Of a DNA stretch of 64,000 bases, positions 51,565-61,293 are shown in pieces. The DNA is taken from positions 950,501 through 1,014,500 of the forward strand of contig NZ_CP061204.1 of NCBI RefSeq assembly GCF_014621775.1. Direction: 5' to 3'. The DNA comes from Stenotrophomonas sp. 169. GTDB lineage: Bacteria > Pseudomonadota > Gammaproteobacteria > Xanthomonadales > Xanthomonadaceae. The translations under genes and the position numbers were made by a program. The notes below the pieces were generated by a model. It ran no database searches and was not told the origin of the DNA. It worked only from the letters and a program-made list of their open reading frames with translations. Within the stretch, counting starts at the first letter, position 1, and every line of letters starts with the position of its first letter.

Positions 51565-52268
51565 GCCGCCGGGCTGAACAGATAGCCTTGGCCGCGTACG
51601 GTCTTGATGCGGGTCGGGTCAGGTTCGGTATCCCCAAGACGGCGGCGCAAGCGCGAGATGCGCGCATCCATCGAGCGGTCCATGCCGTCAAAGCCAATGC
51701 CGCGCAGTCCTTGGAAAAGCGTCTCGCGATCGATGATCCGGCCGGGGTTGCGGGCCAGAAGCACCAGCAGATCGAAGTCGGCCGTGGTCAGGCCCACCGG
51801 TTCACCACTCAGATGCACATCGCGGCTATCCGGCTCGATACGCAGCTGTCCAAATACCAGCGCAACGCCGTCCTGTGCTGCCGGCACCGGTGTCTGCCGA
51901 CGCAGATGGGCACGCAGGCGCGCCAACAGCACGCGAGGCTCGATCGGCTTGGTGATGTAGTCATCGGCACCAAGTTCCAGCCCCAGCACCTGCTGGATGT
52001 CATCGGCCTGCGCGCTGAAGATGCACAGCACGCCGTTGTAATTCGCCCTCACGCGGCGGCATACATCCAGCCCATCCATGTCCGGAAGGCCCAGGTCGAG
52101 AAGCACCACATCCGGCGGCGCGCACTGAATGCTTGCGATGGCCTGCTCACCGCAGTCCACGCGTTGTACATCGAATCCATGGCCCAGCAGATAGCGCGTT
52201 ACAAGCGCGGCGAGGCGGTCGTCATCTTCAACCAGAAGCAAGCGTGACATCGGAATGCTCGTCATCAT
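51555..52268 (-). CDS. OmpR-family response regulator (RstA-like)
   Basis: A DNA-binding response regulator of 237 residues from this start. The receiver has acidic EDDD near the N terminus, the phosphoacceptor Asp in LLDLGLPDMDG, Ser in FSAQ and Lys in YITKP; the C-terminal winged helix ends DRSMDARISRLRRRLGD, IKTVRGQGYLF. The start could also be the ATG at 52250 (MSRLLLVEDD), which fits the family well. It precedes the kinase gene and is divergent from an outer-membrane barrel gene, a plausible target. Confidence 0.92.
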   Translation of the reverse strand: MMTSIPMSRLLLVEDDDRLAALVTRYLLGHGFDVQRVDCGEQAIASIQCAPPDVVLLDLGLPDMDGLDVCRRVRANYNGVLCIFSAQADDIQQVLGLELGADDYITKPIEPRVLLARLRAHLRRQTPVPAAQDGVALVFGQLRIEPDSRDVHLSGEPVGLTTADFDLLVLLARNPGRIIDRETLFQGLRGIGFDGMDRSMDARISRLRRRLGDTEPDPTRIKTVRGQGYLFSPAAWE

Positions 52269-52383
52269 CAAAGCCCCATGCTGCGGAGCTCTCTGACGAT
52301 ATGGCATGGGCAATAGCGACAGGGCGCCTGCCGCCGCACCGATGGTTCAGGTGCCATTTTCCTGCCGGTTGCACGCGGTCACA

Positions 52384-52419
52384 CACAGTCGCAGTTGCGT
52401 ACACAACCACCACAGTCGC
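52384..52419. promoter_or_regulatory. Direct repeat CACAGTCGC in the regulator/OMP gap
   Basis: CACAGTCGC occurs at 52384-52392 and again at 52411-52419, 27 bases apart (about two and a half turns), with GCGTACACAAC between. It lies between the divergent response-regulator and outer-membrane genes and might be an operator. This is a weak, purely positional suggestion. Confidence 0.3.
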
Positions 52420-52488
52420 GCTGAGGAAACCGCGAAGCTGTGTCTCCATCATGACGGCTCCAACCAACGCATCAATCAGGAGTCGCAG

Positions 52489-53139
52489 ATGAAGAAGATT
52501 CTCTCCCCGATCGCCACCGTCGTTGCACTTTCACTGGCACCCGCCGCCGCGTGGGCGGATGTGCAGGACCGCTCCGGTGGTTATGCCGTCGGTGGCCTGG
52601 GCAAGACCAAGACCGAGGTGCATGGCAAGAAGATCGACCTCAATCAGGGCAAGCAGAAAGTGGGCACCGGAAAGTTCAACTACACCGTCGGTGGCGGGTA
52701 CCGCTTGAATGACCACCTTGCAGTTGAGACCAATGTCCACGGTCAGGTCGGCAACAGCAAGAAAAAGTCCTCCCGCGATGGCGGCAAGGACGCCAAGTCG
52801 AACGGGGACGTCGGGTCGCTCAACAGCCGCGCTTACACCGTTTCCGGCCTGGTGATCATGCCGGTGGGCGAGCGCGTGGAATTGTTTGGTCGTGCTGGCG
52901 TGGGCCGCATGAACACCAGTTTTACCCCGACGGCCGGTAGCGCCATCAGCAAGGCGCGCAGCAGCGGCATGGCCACGCAGTTCGGTGCCGGTGCCAACTT
53001 CTATGTGGGTGAGAACAGCTTCGTGCGCACTGAATGGACCACGCTTCGGGGTAAAGGCAACGACGCTGTGGCCAAGGCACTGGGCCGCAACAAGCTGGTC
53101 TCCTCGGGTGTGATGGTTTCCTACGGCCACAACTTCTGA
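52489..53139 (+). CDS. Outer-membrane beta-barrel protein (OmpA-like 8-strand type)
   Basis: A 216-residue protein with signal peptide [23 protein letters not shown] (cleaved before DVQD). The mature part alternates hydrophobic strands with polar loops ([65 protein letters not shown]) and ends in an aromatic residue (SYGHNF), as in small outer-membrane barrels of the OmpA/OmpW or Ax21-like type. One loop (about 83-105) is very rich in Lys, Ser, Gly and Asp. AGGAG lies 7 bases before the start. Divergent from a two-component system. Confidence 0.87.
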   Translation: MKKILSPIATVVALSLAPAAAWADVQDRSGGYAVGGLGKTKTEVHGKKIDLNQGKQKVGTGKFNYTVGGGYRLNDHLAVETNVHGQVGNSKKKSSRDGGKDAKSNGDVGSLNSRAYTVSGLVIMPVGERVELFGRAGVGRMNTSFTPTAGSAISKARSSGMATQFGAGANFYVGENSFVRTEWTTLRGKGNDAVAKALGRNKLVSSGVMVSYGHNF

Positions 53140-53143
53140 GCCT

Positions 53144-53177
53144 GCGGGGCTGCGCCGATGGCGTGGCCCCGCTTTTT
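53144..53177 (+). terminator. Terminator after the outer-membrane protein gene
   Basis: GCGGGGCTGCGCC and GGCGTGGCCCCGC pair over 13 positions around a GAT loop, then five T residues. Confidence 0.85.
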
Positions 53178-53212
53178 CGGCACCTGCCGGTACGGCCCGC
53201 ACGGAATGGATC

Positions 53213-55171
53213 ATGATGCCCACGCACACACAAGCAGGCCCGGTGCTTCAACCTTCGACGGGCGCTGCCATTGCCGGCGCTTGGGTACTGGATGAGCGCT
53301 CGGTGCCGCTGCACGCGCAGGTGGCGCGCATGGCGGCACACCACCGGAGCAACGACCACGATGCGGCGTCGTCTGATGGCGCGGGATGCTGGGAGGATGC
53401 GTTGCGCGGCATTGCCCTGTCCGGGCAGGTGTGTGCGGGCGCCCGTGGATTACGAATCTCACCGTCCGGCCGCTACGTAAGCGTCCTGGATGGCGTGCTG
53501 GTCAGTTCCTGCGCGCCAGCGAGCGGAGGCAGCAGGGAGGAGGCGCAGCAAGGCTGCATGGACGTGTGGGACGCATGGCTGAACGTCCTTGATGCGCGGG
53601 GCGTACAGCGTGCCGTGAACGAGCTGGAGGGGGCATTCGCGATGGCCGTGTATGACCGCGAGCGGCACCACGTGACCCTGCTCCGCGATCGCGCAGGCCA
53701 GCGTCAGCTGTACTACGCGTTGACCAATGGAATGCTGCTGTTCGCAAGCCAGCCAGGGATGTTGTCCCGCCATCCCGCGTTCGAGCGCCGGGTGGACCGC
53801 AACGTGCTTGCGCTGTATCTCCGGCATGGCTACGTGCCTGCGCCCCACTGCATGTTCGCCGGGGTGCTCCAGCTTCGTGCCGGTTGCATGCTGCAATTGG
53901 ACGCAACCCGCATTCGGCTGGGCGCACGCGGCCACCTGCACGGCGTGGACCAGCGTGCCTACTGGAATGCCGGGCAGGTCTACGAGGCCTCGGCAGCGCG
54001 TCGCGACGTGATCGATCCGGCCCATGCTGTCGATGCATTGGATCGTCGGATCCATGCGTCGGTGGCACGCGTCGGCGGAACTCCCGGCTGCGCCGCGTTC
54101 CTGTCCGGGGGCGTGGATTCTTCGATGGTGGCTGCGGTCCTGCAGGCGCAGAGCCACACGCCGGTTACCACGGTGTGCATCGGATTCGATGACGAAGGAC
54201 ACGATGAGCGCCGTTGGGCCGATGCGGTTGCGCGCGTGCTGGGGGTGAACCACAGCTCGGCCCTGCTGGATGGACGGCGTGCGCGCGATCTGGTGCAGCA
54301 GCTGCCGCAGGTGTGGTGTGAACCTTTCGCCGATGCGTCGCAGCTGCCCACGCTGGAGGCGTGCCTGCAGCTGGAGCGGGGGCAGACCGTATTGACCGGT
54401 GATGGGGGCGATGAGCTGTGGTTTGGTCACGGGGCGCACGCGCGGGCCGTGCGCAACGCACGGCTGGCCCAGGCACTGCCCGCCTGCGTGCGGGCAGTGG
54501 CTCGGCGCAGGCTGCGTGGTGACCCCGAGCAGCCCCGGCTGGGTGGCGCGGCGGCCTTGCTGGCCAACGTGGCCAGCGATGACGTGCGGCATCATTTCCT
54601 GCTGCGGACCGTGCGCTGGCGCGACCCGGCGGCGATGGTGAAGGGCGCCGTGCTGCCACGCACGCTGTACGACGATACCGGCTGCACACTGCGTAATGTG
54701 CAGCCTGCCGATCAGGTGCAGTACCTGGACTTCGCCATGGAGCTGAGCAATGGCATCCTGGTCAAGACCCAGCGCGCAGCGGCCAGTGCCGGGCTGCAGG
54801 TCTATTCGCCGCTGCTCGATCAGCAAACAGTGGAACATGCATGGGCACTACCGCATGAGCTCAAATTTCGTCATGGCGAACACAAGTGGGTGCTCAAACA
54901 GGCGCTGTGCCGCTACCTGCCCACCGAACTTGTGCATCGCCCAAAACGGGGGTTCGGCCCCCCCATCGCCACGTGGCTGGCGGGTCCGCTGAGGCCCTGG
55001 GCGGAAGCGCTGCTGTCCCTGCCAGCGTTGCAGGCGCACGGTCTGTTGGATGAGGCACGGGTGAGACGGATCTGGGGCGCGTTCCTGGCCGGCGAACGTC
55101 GATGGCATCCGCTGCTGTGGACGGTGCTGATGTTCCAGGCCTGGTACGAGCATCATCTGCGGTCGCATTGA
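53213..55171 (+). CDS. Asparagine-synthetase-like amidotransferase with degenerate glutaminase domain
   Basis: A 652-residue AsnB-type protein. The ATP-pyrophosphatase half is intact: [15 protein letters not shown] (298-303 PP-loop), [12 protein letters not shown] and [15 protein letters not shown]. The N-terminal glutaminase half keeps the fold ([24 protein letters not shown]), but the nucleophilic Cys2 is missing, the N terminus is extended by about 20 residues, and the HRGPD motif reads HHRSNDHD. It cannot hydrolyse glutamine in the usual way and may use ammonia or form another amide on a peptide or glycan. It lies between an outer-membrane protein and fimbrial genes; no precursor peptide or lasso protease is nearby. 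Confidence 0.85.
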   Translation: MMPTHTQAGPVLQPSTGAAIAGAWVLDERSVPLHAQVARMAAHHRSNDHDAASSDGAGCWEDALRGIALSGQVCAGARGLRISPSGRYVSVLDGVLVSSCAPASGGSREEAQQGCMDVWDAWLNVLDARGVQRAVNELEGAFAMAVYDRERHHVTLLRDRAGQRQLYYALTNGMLLFASQPGMLSRHPAFERRVDRNVLALYLRHGYVPAPHCMFAGVLQLRAGCMLQLDATRIRLGARGHLHGVDQRAYWNAGQVYEASAARRDVIDPAHAVDALDRRIHASVARVGGTPGCAAFLSGGVDSSMVAAVLQAQSHTPVTTVCIGFDDEGHDERRWADAVARVLGVNHSSALLDGRRARDLVQQLPQVWCEPFADASQLPTLEACLQLERGQTVLTGDGGDELWFGHGAHARAVRNARLAQALPACVRAVARRRLRGDPEQPRLGGAAALLANVASDDVRHHFLLRTVRWRDPAAMVKGAVLPRTLYDDTGCTLRNVQPADQVQYLDFAMELSNGILVKTQRAAASAGLQVYSPLLDQQTVEHAWALPHELKFRHGEHKWVLKQALCRYLPTELVHRPKRGFGPPIATWLAGPLRPWAEALLSLPALQAHGLLDEARVRRIWGAFLAGERRWHPLLWTVLMFQAWYEHHLRSH

Positions 55172-55362
55172 TTCCCGGCAGGTAGGGCGTGTCTGCTGGC
55201 TTGGCGATACGGGTTGGAAGGGGCGACCAGAGCCGTCCTCTGCACGGTTCTGATATACGAGCCATGCAACTTTTCTGAAATCGATAAATTTCCCTGATGA
55301 CTATGATCGTGCCGCCACTGCAGCTTCGGTGGCGCATTGACACTCACAGGAGAGACGTTCAG

Positions 55363-55911
55363 ATGAAGGCTCAAGGAAGGAAGGCACTGCTCGCGCTGGT
55401 GTTGGCGGCGGCTTCCGCATCGGCGCACGCTGCGTCTGGGGACAGCCGCGCGGACATCCACGTGTGGGCGAATGTTGATACCACGCTGGCAATGTTGAAG
55501 CCGGACGGCAGCCCGCTTTACGACGATGCAGAGCTGAGCTTCAATCCAGGCACGGGGTTGCTGATGCCTTGGGAAGAGCCGGTAAAAGTGTTTTCCAACG
55601 ACACCGGTAAGGATGTCGCCATCAAGCTGGCGAACAAACCACAGTTGCTGCCGGTGGTCGCTGCGCCAGGCGCACAGCCCGTGCCGCTGATCGTCATGTT
55701 GAATGGTACGGAGCTGCGCGAGGTAGATTCAATCTTCGAGGCGCGCAACCTGTTCGATGGTGTCGCGCCGGGCGCATCGATCACCATGCCTCTGCACATC
55801 GGGCATGGCACTTTCAAAACCCCGGGCACCCCACCTGATCCCATCAGTGCGGCGGGCCTGTACGAGGGTCACGTCAACATCATCCTCTCCCAACGGGTCG
55901 CTGCGCCGTAA
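55363..55911 (+). CDS. CS1-type fimbrial major subunit
   Basis: A 182-residue secreted pilin of the alternate (alpha) chaperone-usher class. Signal peptide MKAQGRKALLALVLAAASASAHA, then an Ig-like subunit with the CS1/CblA pattern (IHVWANVDTTLAML, ELSFNPGTGLL, VKVFSNDTGKDVAIKL) and the C-terminal strand AGLYEGHVNIILSQ that the chaperone completes. There are no cysteines in the mature protein, as in this class. AGGAGA lies about 10 bases before the start. First gene of a four-gene operon; its TAA overlaps the usher ATG. Confidence 0.88.
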   Translation: MKAQGRKALLALVLAAASASAHAASGDSRADIHVWANVDTTLAMLKPDGSPLYDDAELSFNPGTGLLMPWEEPVKVFSNDTGKDVAIKLANKPQLLPVVAAPGAQPVPLIVMLNGTELREVDSIFEARNLFDGVAPGASITMPLHIGHGTFKTPGTPPDPISAAGLYEGHVNIILSQRVAAP

Positions 55912-58685
55912 TGTTTCCTGGTCCGGCCCGCACACCGGGCCGGCCGCCTCAGGTAAATCGCTTGAACGTCACTGCACCTGCTCTCGCACGGCTGGCGGTT
56001 TCGCTTGCGCTGGCGTCGGCCAGCCCGATGGTGATGGCCGGCAGCGTGCCGCCCGGTTTCGAGGATCTAGCCAACGGTCAGACCGAGCATCTCGACATCC
56101 GAGTGTTCAACCGCTCGGCAGGTCTGTCGCCGGTGCATGTCACCCTGGAACACATCCGATTGGAGGCGCCGCAAGAGGTGATGGCCGCGCTGGGACTACC
56201 CGAAGACGCACAACGCGCGCTGCTCCCTGCGCTCAGCCGGCCGTTGTCGCGCAACAGCCACCTGGCCTGTCGCCATGCCGGGCAGGGCAGGGGATGTGGC
56301 TATCTCGATCCGCCGCTGGAGGCCGATGCGGTTTCAGCGCTCTACGACGAAGGCGAGGGCGTGGTGTATCTCTTCCTCGCCCGCCAATGGATCGCCAGCG
56401 AAACAGCGCCGTCGCGTTTCCATCGCGTCAGCGAGCAGAGTGAGAACGCGTTCCTGCACCAGCAGATGGTCAACATGAGTGGCGGACGCGGCTACCAAGC
56501 CTTGAGTGCACAGGGCGACGGCGTGGTCGGCATCGGTTCGCGCAGCCACGTGTCCACCAACTGGAACCTCAGCTACCAGCGTTACTACGGCCGCGTGGTG
56601 CATGCGCTGCAGTTCGACAACGCATTCTTCCGGCGCGACCTTGACCAGCGGCATTACGTTCAGCTCGGGCGCATGGACCGTCGCAACCTCTCCAGCCCGG
56701 CAGGAGGGACATTCAGCTTCAGCATGCTGCCGCTGGATCGTTTCCAGGGCGCCCGCGTGGGCACGACCCACGCCTACGTCGATTCCGATGCCACGGCTCA
56801 AGCGGACCCCCTCACGGTGTTGCTGGCCCGCGACGCACGCGTGGATGCGTTCGTTGGCGACCGGCTGCTGCAGACGTTCTATCTGCCGGGCGGGATCAAC
56901 CTGTTGGACACCCGTGCATTTCCGTTCGGTACGTACTCCGTCACCCTGCGCGTCTACGAGGACGGTGTGCTGGTACGCAGTGAAGAGGCGCCGTTCGACA
57001 AAGGGGCGGACTGGGGCGAGCAGGGGGTGCAATGGTTCCTGCAGACCGGCCAGCGGGACGAGCGCAGGCGGGAGCGCGATGCAGGCGCGCTGGCCACCAT
57101 GGTGGGGTTGCGGCTGCCGGTGGGCCGCAGGGCATCATTGGCGGCGGGTGCATTGGATGTGGCGGGCGTGCGCTATGCCGAACTGCGCCTGGATCTACGC
57201 ACACCTCTGGCAGCGCAGGAGATGCGTGCCTCTTTTACTGCGCTGCGCGGCAGTGATGGCATCCGGGGGCAGCAGCAGCAGATTTCCTATCGCCGCCGCG
57301 CTTCGTGGAACCTCCATCGACAGCGCATGCGAGGTATGGCCTGCCATGCCGTTGGGGACACGCTGGACAGCCTGGGCTGCGCTGATTCGCTGAGTGCGTC
57401 GGTGGCCGTGCCCGTGGCCGGAGGCAGTGCCCATCTGGCCTATACACGTCGGCAGACGTGGCAGAGCGGCAACGACCCTGTCAGCCGCCTTGACGATCCG
57501 TTGGGCATTCCCGCCTTGGGTCTGCCACCGTCGCTGCTGATGCCGGCAGGTCGATCTGCCCAGCGGGACGCCACCTGGCAGGCCAGCTATGGGCGCTCGC
57601 ACCGCTGGAATGCGTTCGGCGTGTCCAGCCGTTTCGGTGTCTGGCGCAAGCAGACACTCGGCACGGTGCTGGGCCGGCGCGATCGCGGCGTCTACTTCAG
57701 CGTCAGCTTTACGCGCTTGCAACGCGGTGAGCGCCTCCATGCACAGCGACGCCATGGCCTGGACGTGCGCCAGCCCAGCCACCAGCGTCCGGACATCAGT
57801 TACAGCACCAGTCAAAGCGTGCGCCAGGACCACCACGGTGGTTACCGCGAGGCGAGCGCTGAGCTGCGCGGCGGCAAAGATACACGTGTGAGCGGGCTGC
57901 TCAGTGCCCGGGTGCAGAACAGGTCTGGATACAGCGGTATCTCGTTCTCACACAGTCGGCGGGATGGGCGCAGCGAGCCTGCGTACGCACTGAACCACAG
58001 CTCCGGGCTGGCGGTAGGCGCGCACGGCCTGTACTGGGGCGGCGCCTATGGTGCGCAGGCGGGCGTCGCTGCCGAGGTCGGCGGCACCGACGATCTGGAC
58101 CTGGGGGGACTGGCCGCCGAGGTGAGCGTGGGGGGGATGCAGGCGCAGCGACTGCGTGTGGGCGAACGCCGTCTGCTGCCTCTGTCGGCCTACCAGGCGT
58201 ATCAGGCTGAAGTGCAGGACGTCAGCGCCCAGGACAACGGCGCCAGCGTGCGCGTGAAGGGGGGCGAGGGTGCGCGGCCCCTGTTCCTGGCCCCGGGCCG
58301 GTTGCTGCCGCTGCCGATCCCCATTGAAGTCACTTACACCTTCATCGGCAACGCGCAGGATATCGCTGGCGGGCCCGTTGCGGATGCCCGCATCCTCAAC
58401 GCCGCCGTGCCGGGTACGAGTACCAGCGGCGGCTTCGCCATCGAGTTCGCGCGTCGCGAAACCACGCTTTACGTGCTGCACGGCGCCCGGTTGCTGCACT
58501 GCCCGCTACGCGTGCGTGAACGGCGCAATGTGCTGTTGCTGGTCGGCGCCGTACAGTGCACCCCCCTGGCAGTGGCACAGCTGCCAGCGGACATACGCCA
58601 ACAGCCGCGCGTAACCCGTCTGTTGCAGGAGCAGGCGCTTATCGCGAACACCACGCAGACCGATCCGTTGGCGGACAGGCGATGA
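55911..58685 (+). CDS. CS1-type outer-membrane usher
   Basis: A 924-residue usher that threads fimbrial subunits through the outer membrane. It has an N-terminal periplasmic domain (after a signal sequence about residues 20-45, ending MAGSVPPGF), a 24-strand barrel region with plug (typical repeated strand patterns such as LSYQRYYGRVVHALQFDNAFF), and C-terminal domains with a late cysteine pair (LLHCPLRVRERR, VQCTPL). The length and the opening fit CooC/CblC-like ushers. The first 20 residues before the hydrophobic stretch are unusual, so a start further in (TTG at about 55961) is possible. Stop overlaps the next ATG (ATGA). Confidence 0.87.
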   Translation: MFPGPARTPGRPPQVNRLNVTAPALARLAVSLALASASPMVMAGSVPPGFEDLANGQTEHLDIRVFNRSAGLSPVHVTLEHIRLEAPQEVMAALGLPEDAQRALLPALSRPLSRNSHLACRHAGQGRGCGYLDPPLEADAVSALYDEGEGVVYLFLARQWIASETAPSRFHRVSEQSENAFLHQQMVNMSGGRGYQALSAQGDGVVGIGSRSHVSTNWNLSYQRYYGRVVHALQFDNAFFRRDLDQRHYVQLGRMDRRNLSSPAGGTFSFSMLPLDRFQGARVGTTHAYVDSDATAQADPLTVLLARDARVDAFVGDRLLQTFYLPGGINLLDTRAFPFGTYSVTLRVYEDGVLVRSEEAPFDKGADWGEQGVQWFLQTGQRDERRRERDAGALATMVGLRLPVGRRASLAAGALDVAGVRYAELRLDLRTPLAAQEMRASFTALRGSDGIRGQQQQISYRRRASWNLHRQRMRGMACHAVGDTLDSLGCADSLSASVAVPVAGGSAHLAYTRRQTWQSGNDPVSRLDDPLGIPALGLPPSLLMPAGRSAQRDATWQASYGRSHRWNAFGVSSRFGVWRKQTLGTVLGRRDRGVYFSVSFTRLQRGERLHAQRRHGLDVRQPSHQRPDISYSTSQSVRQDHHGGYREASAELRGGKDTRVSGLLSARVQNRSGYSGISFSHSRRDGRSEPAYALNHSSGLAVGAHGLYWGGAYGAQAGVAAEVGGTDDLDLGGLAAEVSVGGMQAQRLRVGERRLLPLSAYQAYQAEVQDVSAQDNGASVRVKGGEGARPLFLAPGRLLPLPIPIEVTYTFIGNAQDIAGGPVADARILNAAVPGTSTSGGFAIEFARRETTLYVLHGARLLHCPLRVRERRNVLLLVGAVQCTPLAVAQLPADIRQQPRVTRLLQEQALIANTTQTDPLADRR

Positions 58686-59806
58686 ACCGCATGGCGGCGA
58701 CAGCGCTCTTGCTTGCCGTCGCCTCAGCGGGCCTGTCCAATGCAAACGCGCAGCATCCTCCTGACACCGTTCCCACCTCCAGCGAGCAGCATGTTGTGCT
58801 CCGGTGGGACCGGGCCGCTTTGCCTGGAGACATCGAGCTGTGGCCGCGCAAGACGCTGCTGGCCTATGACGAGGCAGGCACGCTCGGCCATGGCGGGGCG
58901 TTCCTTACCTGTCGTTCGAGTACAGACGCAGGCACCGGGCGATGCCCCACCACCGACACCCAGGACAGCGCCAGCGGCCTGGTCAGCGTGATCCCGGTCC
59001 GCTTCACCGAGCAACGCAGCGGCGTGCAGGTGGAGCTGGACGTGGAGGGAGAGCTGAGACGGGTCGATTCCCATGGCACCTGCGGTGCCGACCGCTGGTC
59101 CCCTGTCGTGCAGCCCCTGTGGACATCCGTTCGTTTTCCGTGCATCGGCGCAGTGGGCACCGGTGCCGGTCTGTGGCTGCGCACGGGCCAACTGCAGCGC
59201 TTGGTGGCCGGCCGCTGGACGGCCACACTGGCGCTTGAACTGGGATCTCCTTCCCAGCCGCACCTGGCCAGCTATCGCTTCACGTTCGATCTCACGATCA
59301 CCGACCGAGATGCGGCAGGCGTCTATTTCCCGGCCTTCGACTCCGTCACCCCACAGGTGGGGCTGAACCTGCGATACGACCCAGGCGGACAGAGAATTGC
59401 AGGGCACACTGAGCTGGACATGTGCCTGTATGACGGGCTGGGGTCGCATAGCGCGTACGTTGGGATTACCGTGCGCGACAGTGAGGGCGACACGTCGCAG
59501 GGCGACCTGTTCCCGGTCTGGCACCAGGATGGCGAGCGGGACGAGAGCCGGCGCGTGGACTATGCCGTGTCGCTCACCCACGGCGGTGCGCGTAAGCGGC
59601 TGCGCAATGGTGAGGAACTTCTGCTTACCGGTCTGGACAGTGTCCGCCTGCGGTTGGTGAAGCTGCCTGGCAGCATCGATCCGGTGTTCTGCGTGCCCAC
59701 CCCGCTGACGCTGGAAACCCCTTCTTTTCCCTCCTCCAGCAAGCGCGCTGGTTACTACAGTGGCGGTCTCAAAGTAGAGATGCGCCTGCCCACGTCGATC
59801 CCCTGA
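58682..59806 (+). CDS. CS1-type fimbrial tip protein (CooD/CblD-like)
   Basis: A 374-residue secreted protein, signal peptide MNRMAATALLLAVASAGLSNANA. Its size, the position after the usher, and two-domain look (an N-terminal adhesin part with cysteine pairs, LTCRSS/GRCPT and HGTCGAD/RFPCIG, and a C-terminal pilin-like part from about residue 225, beginning near LTITDRDAAGVYFPAFDSVTPQVGLNL) match the tip adhesins of alternate chaperone-usher pili. The ligand is unknown. It overlaps the usher stop. Confidence 0.8.
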   Translation: MNRMAATALLLAVASAGLSNANAQHPPDTVPTSSEQHVVLRWDRAALPGDIELWPRKTLLAYDEAGTLGHGGAFLTCRSSTDAGTGRCPTTDTQDSASGLVSVIPVRFTEQRSGVQVELDVEGELRRVDSHGTCGADRWSPVVQPLWTSVRFPCIGAVGTGAGLWLRTGQLQRLVAGRWTATLALELGSPSQPHLASYRFTFDLTITDRDAAGVYFPAFDSVTPQVGLNLRYDPGGQRIAGHTELDMCLYDGLGSHSAYVGITVRDSEGDTSQGDLFPVWHQDGERDESRRVDYAVSLTHGGARKRLRNGEELLLTGLDSVRLRLVKLPGSIDPVFCVPTPLTLETPSFPSSSKRAGYYSGGLKVEMRLPTSIP

Positions 59807-59825
59807 TGCCACGGAGTACACGCCA

Positions 59826-60521
59826 ATGAACAACCGCCTGCGACCCTTGCTGCCGGTGTTTCTGCTGCTCGCGCTGCCCGCTCATGCCAACCTCACCGTG
59901 CACCCGATGCGGACCACGGTGGACGGCACGCGGGGCACGCAGATCCGGGTTTATTCGCAATCCGCACAGCCTCAGTATGTCCAGGCTTCGCTCCGGCAGA
60001 TCGTCGACCCGGCCGACGAGGGCGAGCATGAAATAGAGGTGTCGCCGGACCAGGCCGCCATTGCGATCACGCCGGGAAAATTCGCGCTGTCCGGCGGGGG
60101 CAATCGACTGATACGGGTCATCCCACTACAACCGGTCACCCACGAGACGGCTTACCGCGTCTACTTCGAAGGCGTGCGTGGAAACGAGGAAAGCGCGACC
60201 GAAGTGATAGAGGGAGCACAGGCGAAGGTGGGGCTGAGCCTGATATGGGGCGCGCTGGTCAATGTGCTGCCGGCCGACGGCGTGGTCGAGGTGCAGCTGC
60301 AGGCTGACCACCTGCGCAACACGGGCACGCTGCGTCTGGGCATCACCAGCATCGCCGACTGCCAGGACACGCGGTGCACTGCCCATGATGTGTCGCGCAG
60401 CCTGTATCCGGGCAGCCACCTGAACCTCCCGTTCCCACGGGTGGCAGGCCACACGGTACAGCTGCGCTACCGGCTCAGTCGCGACGGGTATCGTGAGCAT
60501 TTGACGACGCTGTCGCCCTGA
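59826..60521 (+). CDS. CS1-type periplasmic fimbrial chaperone
   Basis: A 231-residue periplasmic chaperone with signal peptide MNNRLRPLLPVFLLLALPAHA. The first domain reads NLTVHPMRTTVDGTRGTQIRVYSQSAQPQYVQASLRQI and the G1-like segment LIRVIPLQPVTHETAYRVYFEGV, which donates a strand to pilin subunits; cysteines QDTRC/IADC form a pair in the second domain. It follows the tip gene by 19 bases. Having the chaperone last is unlike the usual CS1 and cable pilus order, where it comes first. Confidence 0.88.
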   Translation: MNNRLRPLLPVFLLLALPAHANLTVHPMRTTVDGTRGTQIRVYSQSAQPQYVQASLRQIVDPADEGEHEIEVSPDQAAIAITPGKFALSGGGNRLIRVIPLQPVTHETAYRVYFEGVRGNEESATEVIEGAQAKVGLSLIWGALVNVLPADGVVEVQLQADHLRNTGTLRLGITSIADCQDTRCTAHDVSRSLYPGSHLNLPFPRVAGHTVQLRYRLSRDGYREHLTTLSP

Positions 60522-60531
60522 CGTCGCGCGG

Positions 60532-61161
60532 CTACGATGCTTCTGGTTCTGCCAGCAACTGGCGCAGCTGCGCCAGCGATGCACGCCGCATCGGCTTGTC
60601 ATCCAGTGGGGAAAGCGCGGCTTGGCGCATCGCATCGTAGGGCAGCACGACCAACTCGAAGGTCAGCGCTTCGGCCTCGAACAGCCAGGCCGGTGCGTCC
60701 AGGCTGCGGTGGCGATCAAGCCGCAGTCGTCGCACCCGGACGTCGGCCGGAATGCCGTGGTCGTCAAGGAAGCGCTGCACCGCGTCGGCATCATCGTCGA
60801 ACAACTGCAGCTGCACAGGACTGTTGCCATCGGCCGTGCCCTCCAGCACCGGCCCGACCAGCCGCGGTGAGAACGCCTGCAGGAATTCCATCGCGCGCAG
60901 CGCAGCGTGCCGACGCAGCTGCAGCTGGCGGCCATGGTCGGGGCCGGCAAACAATCGCTGATGTTCCCGCAGGGCCGCTTCGATCTCGATGTTGCGCGGC
61001 AGGCTGGCATCATCGTGGATGCCCAGCTGGTGGGCGGCTTTCATCTTGGCCTGGTGGTAATCGCCGATCCCGCTCTCTGCCATCAGGCGGGCGGCTTCGT
61101 GGGCGAGCCGATGACGTCGCTCGCGACTTTGCGTGGCGGTATGCGGGCGTGCGCGGTGCAT
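60532..61161 (-). CDS. Conserved hypothetical protein
   Basis: A 209-residue cytoplasmic protein, unrecognised. It has a very basic N terminus (MHRARPHTATQSRERRHRL), a helical N-terminal half with many arginines, and a C-terminal alpha/beta part containing GPVLEGTADGNSPVQLQLFDDDAD, which recalls the GS...DxD region of minimal nucleotidyltransferases but lacks a full acidic triad. The start at 61161 follows AGGGGA by about 7 bases; a longer frame to 61203 is less likely. It is convergent with the fimbrial chaperone gene and upstream of mrcA on the same strand. Confidence 0.75.
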   Translation of the reverse strand: MHRARPHTATQSRERRHRLAHEAARLMAESGIGDYHQAKMKAAHQLGIHDDASLPRNIEIEAALREHQRLFAGPDHGRQLQLRRHAALRAMEFLQAFSPRLVGPVLEGTADGNSPVQLQLFDDDADAVQRFLDDHGIPADVRVRRLRLDRHRSLDAPAWLFEAEALTFELVVLPYDAMRQAALSPLDDKPMRRASLAQLRQLLAEPEAS

Positions 61162-61235
61162 CGCTGTTCCCCTGTGGGACCTGGGGCCAGCGTACACCGG
61201 CAACGTGACCGGCGCGTAGAGCGCTCACCCGCTCG

Positions 61236-61258
61236 GTAGTGCCGAGCGACGCTCGGCG
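61236..61258 (+). repeat. Single GTAG palindrome (GTAGTGCCGAGCGACG)
   Basis: One diverged SMAG element between the hypothetical gene and the end of mrcA. Confidence 0.6.
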
Positions 61259-61293
61259 GATTCCATCACCGCGCGTTGCGTGACGTCAGGCCA

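Noticed and set aside
53213..55171. Lasso-peptide or other RiPP cluster based on the AsnB-like protein
   Set aside because: No precursor-like small gene, leader peptidase or ABC exporter is next to it; the following genes are clearly fimbrial.
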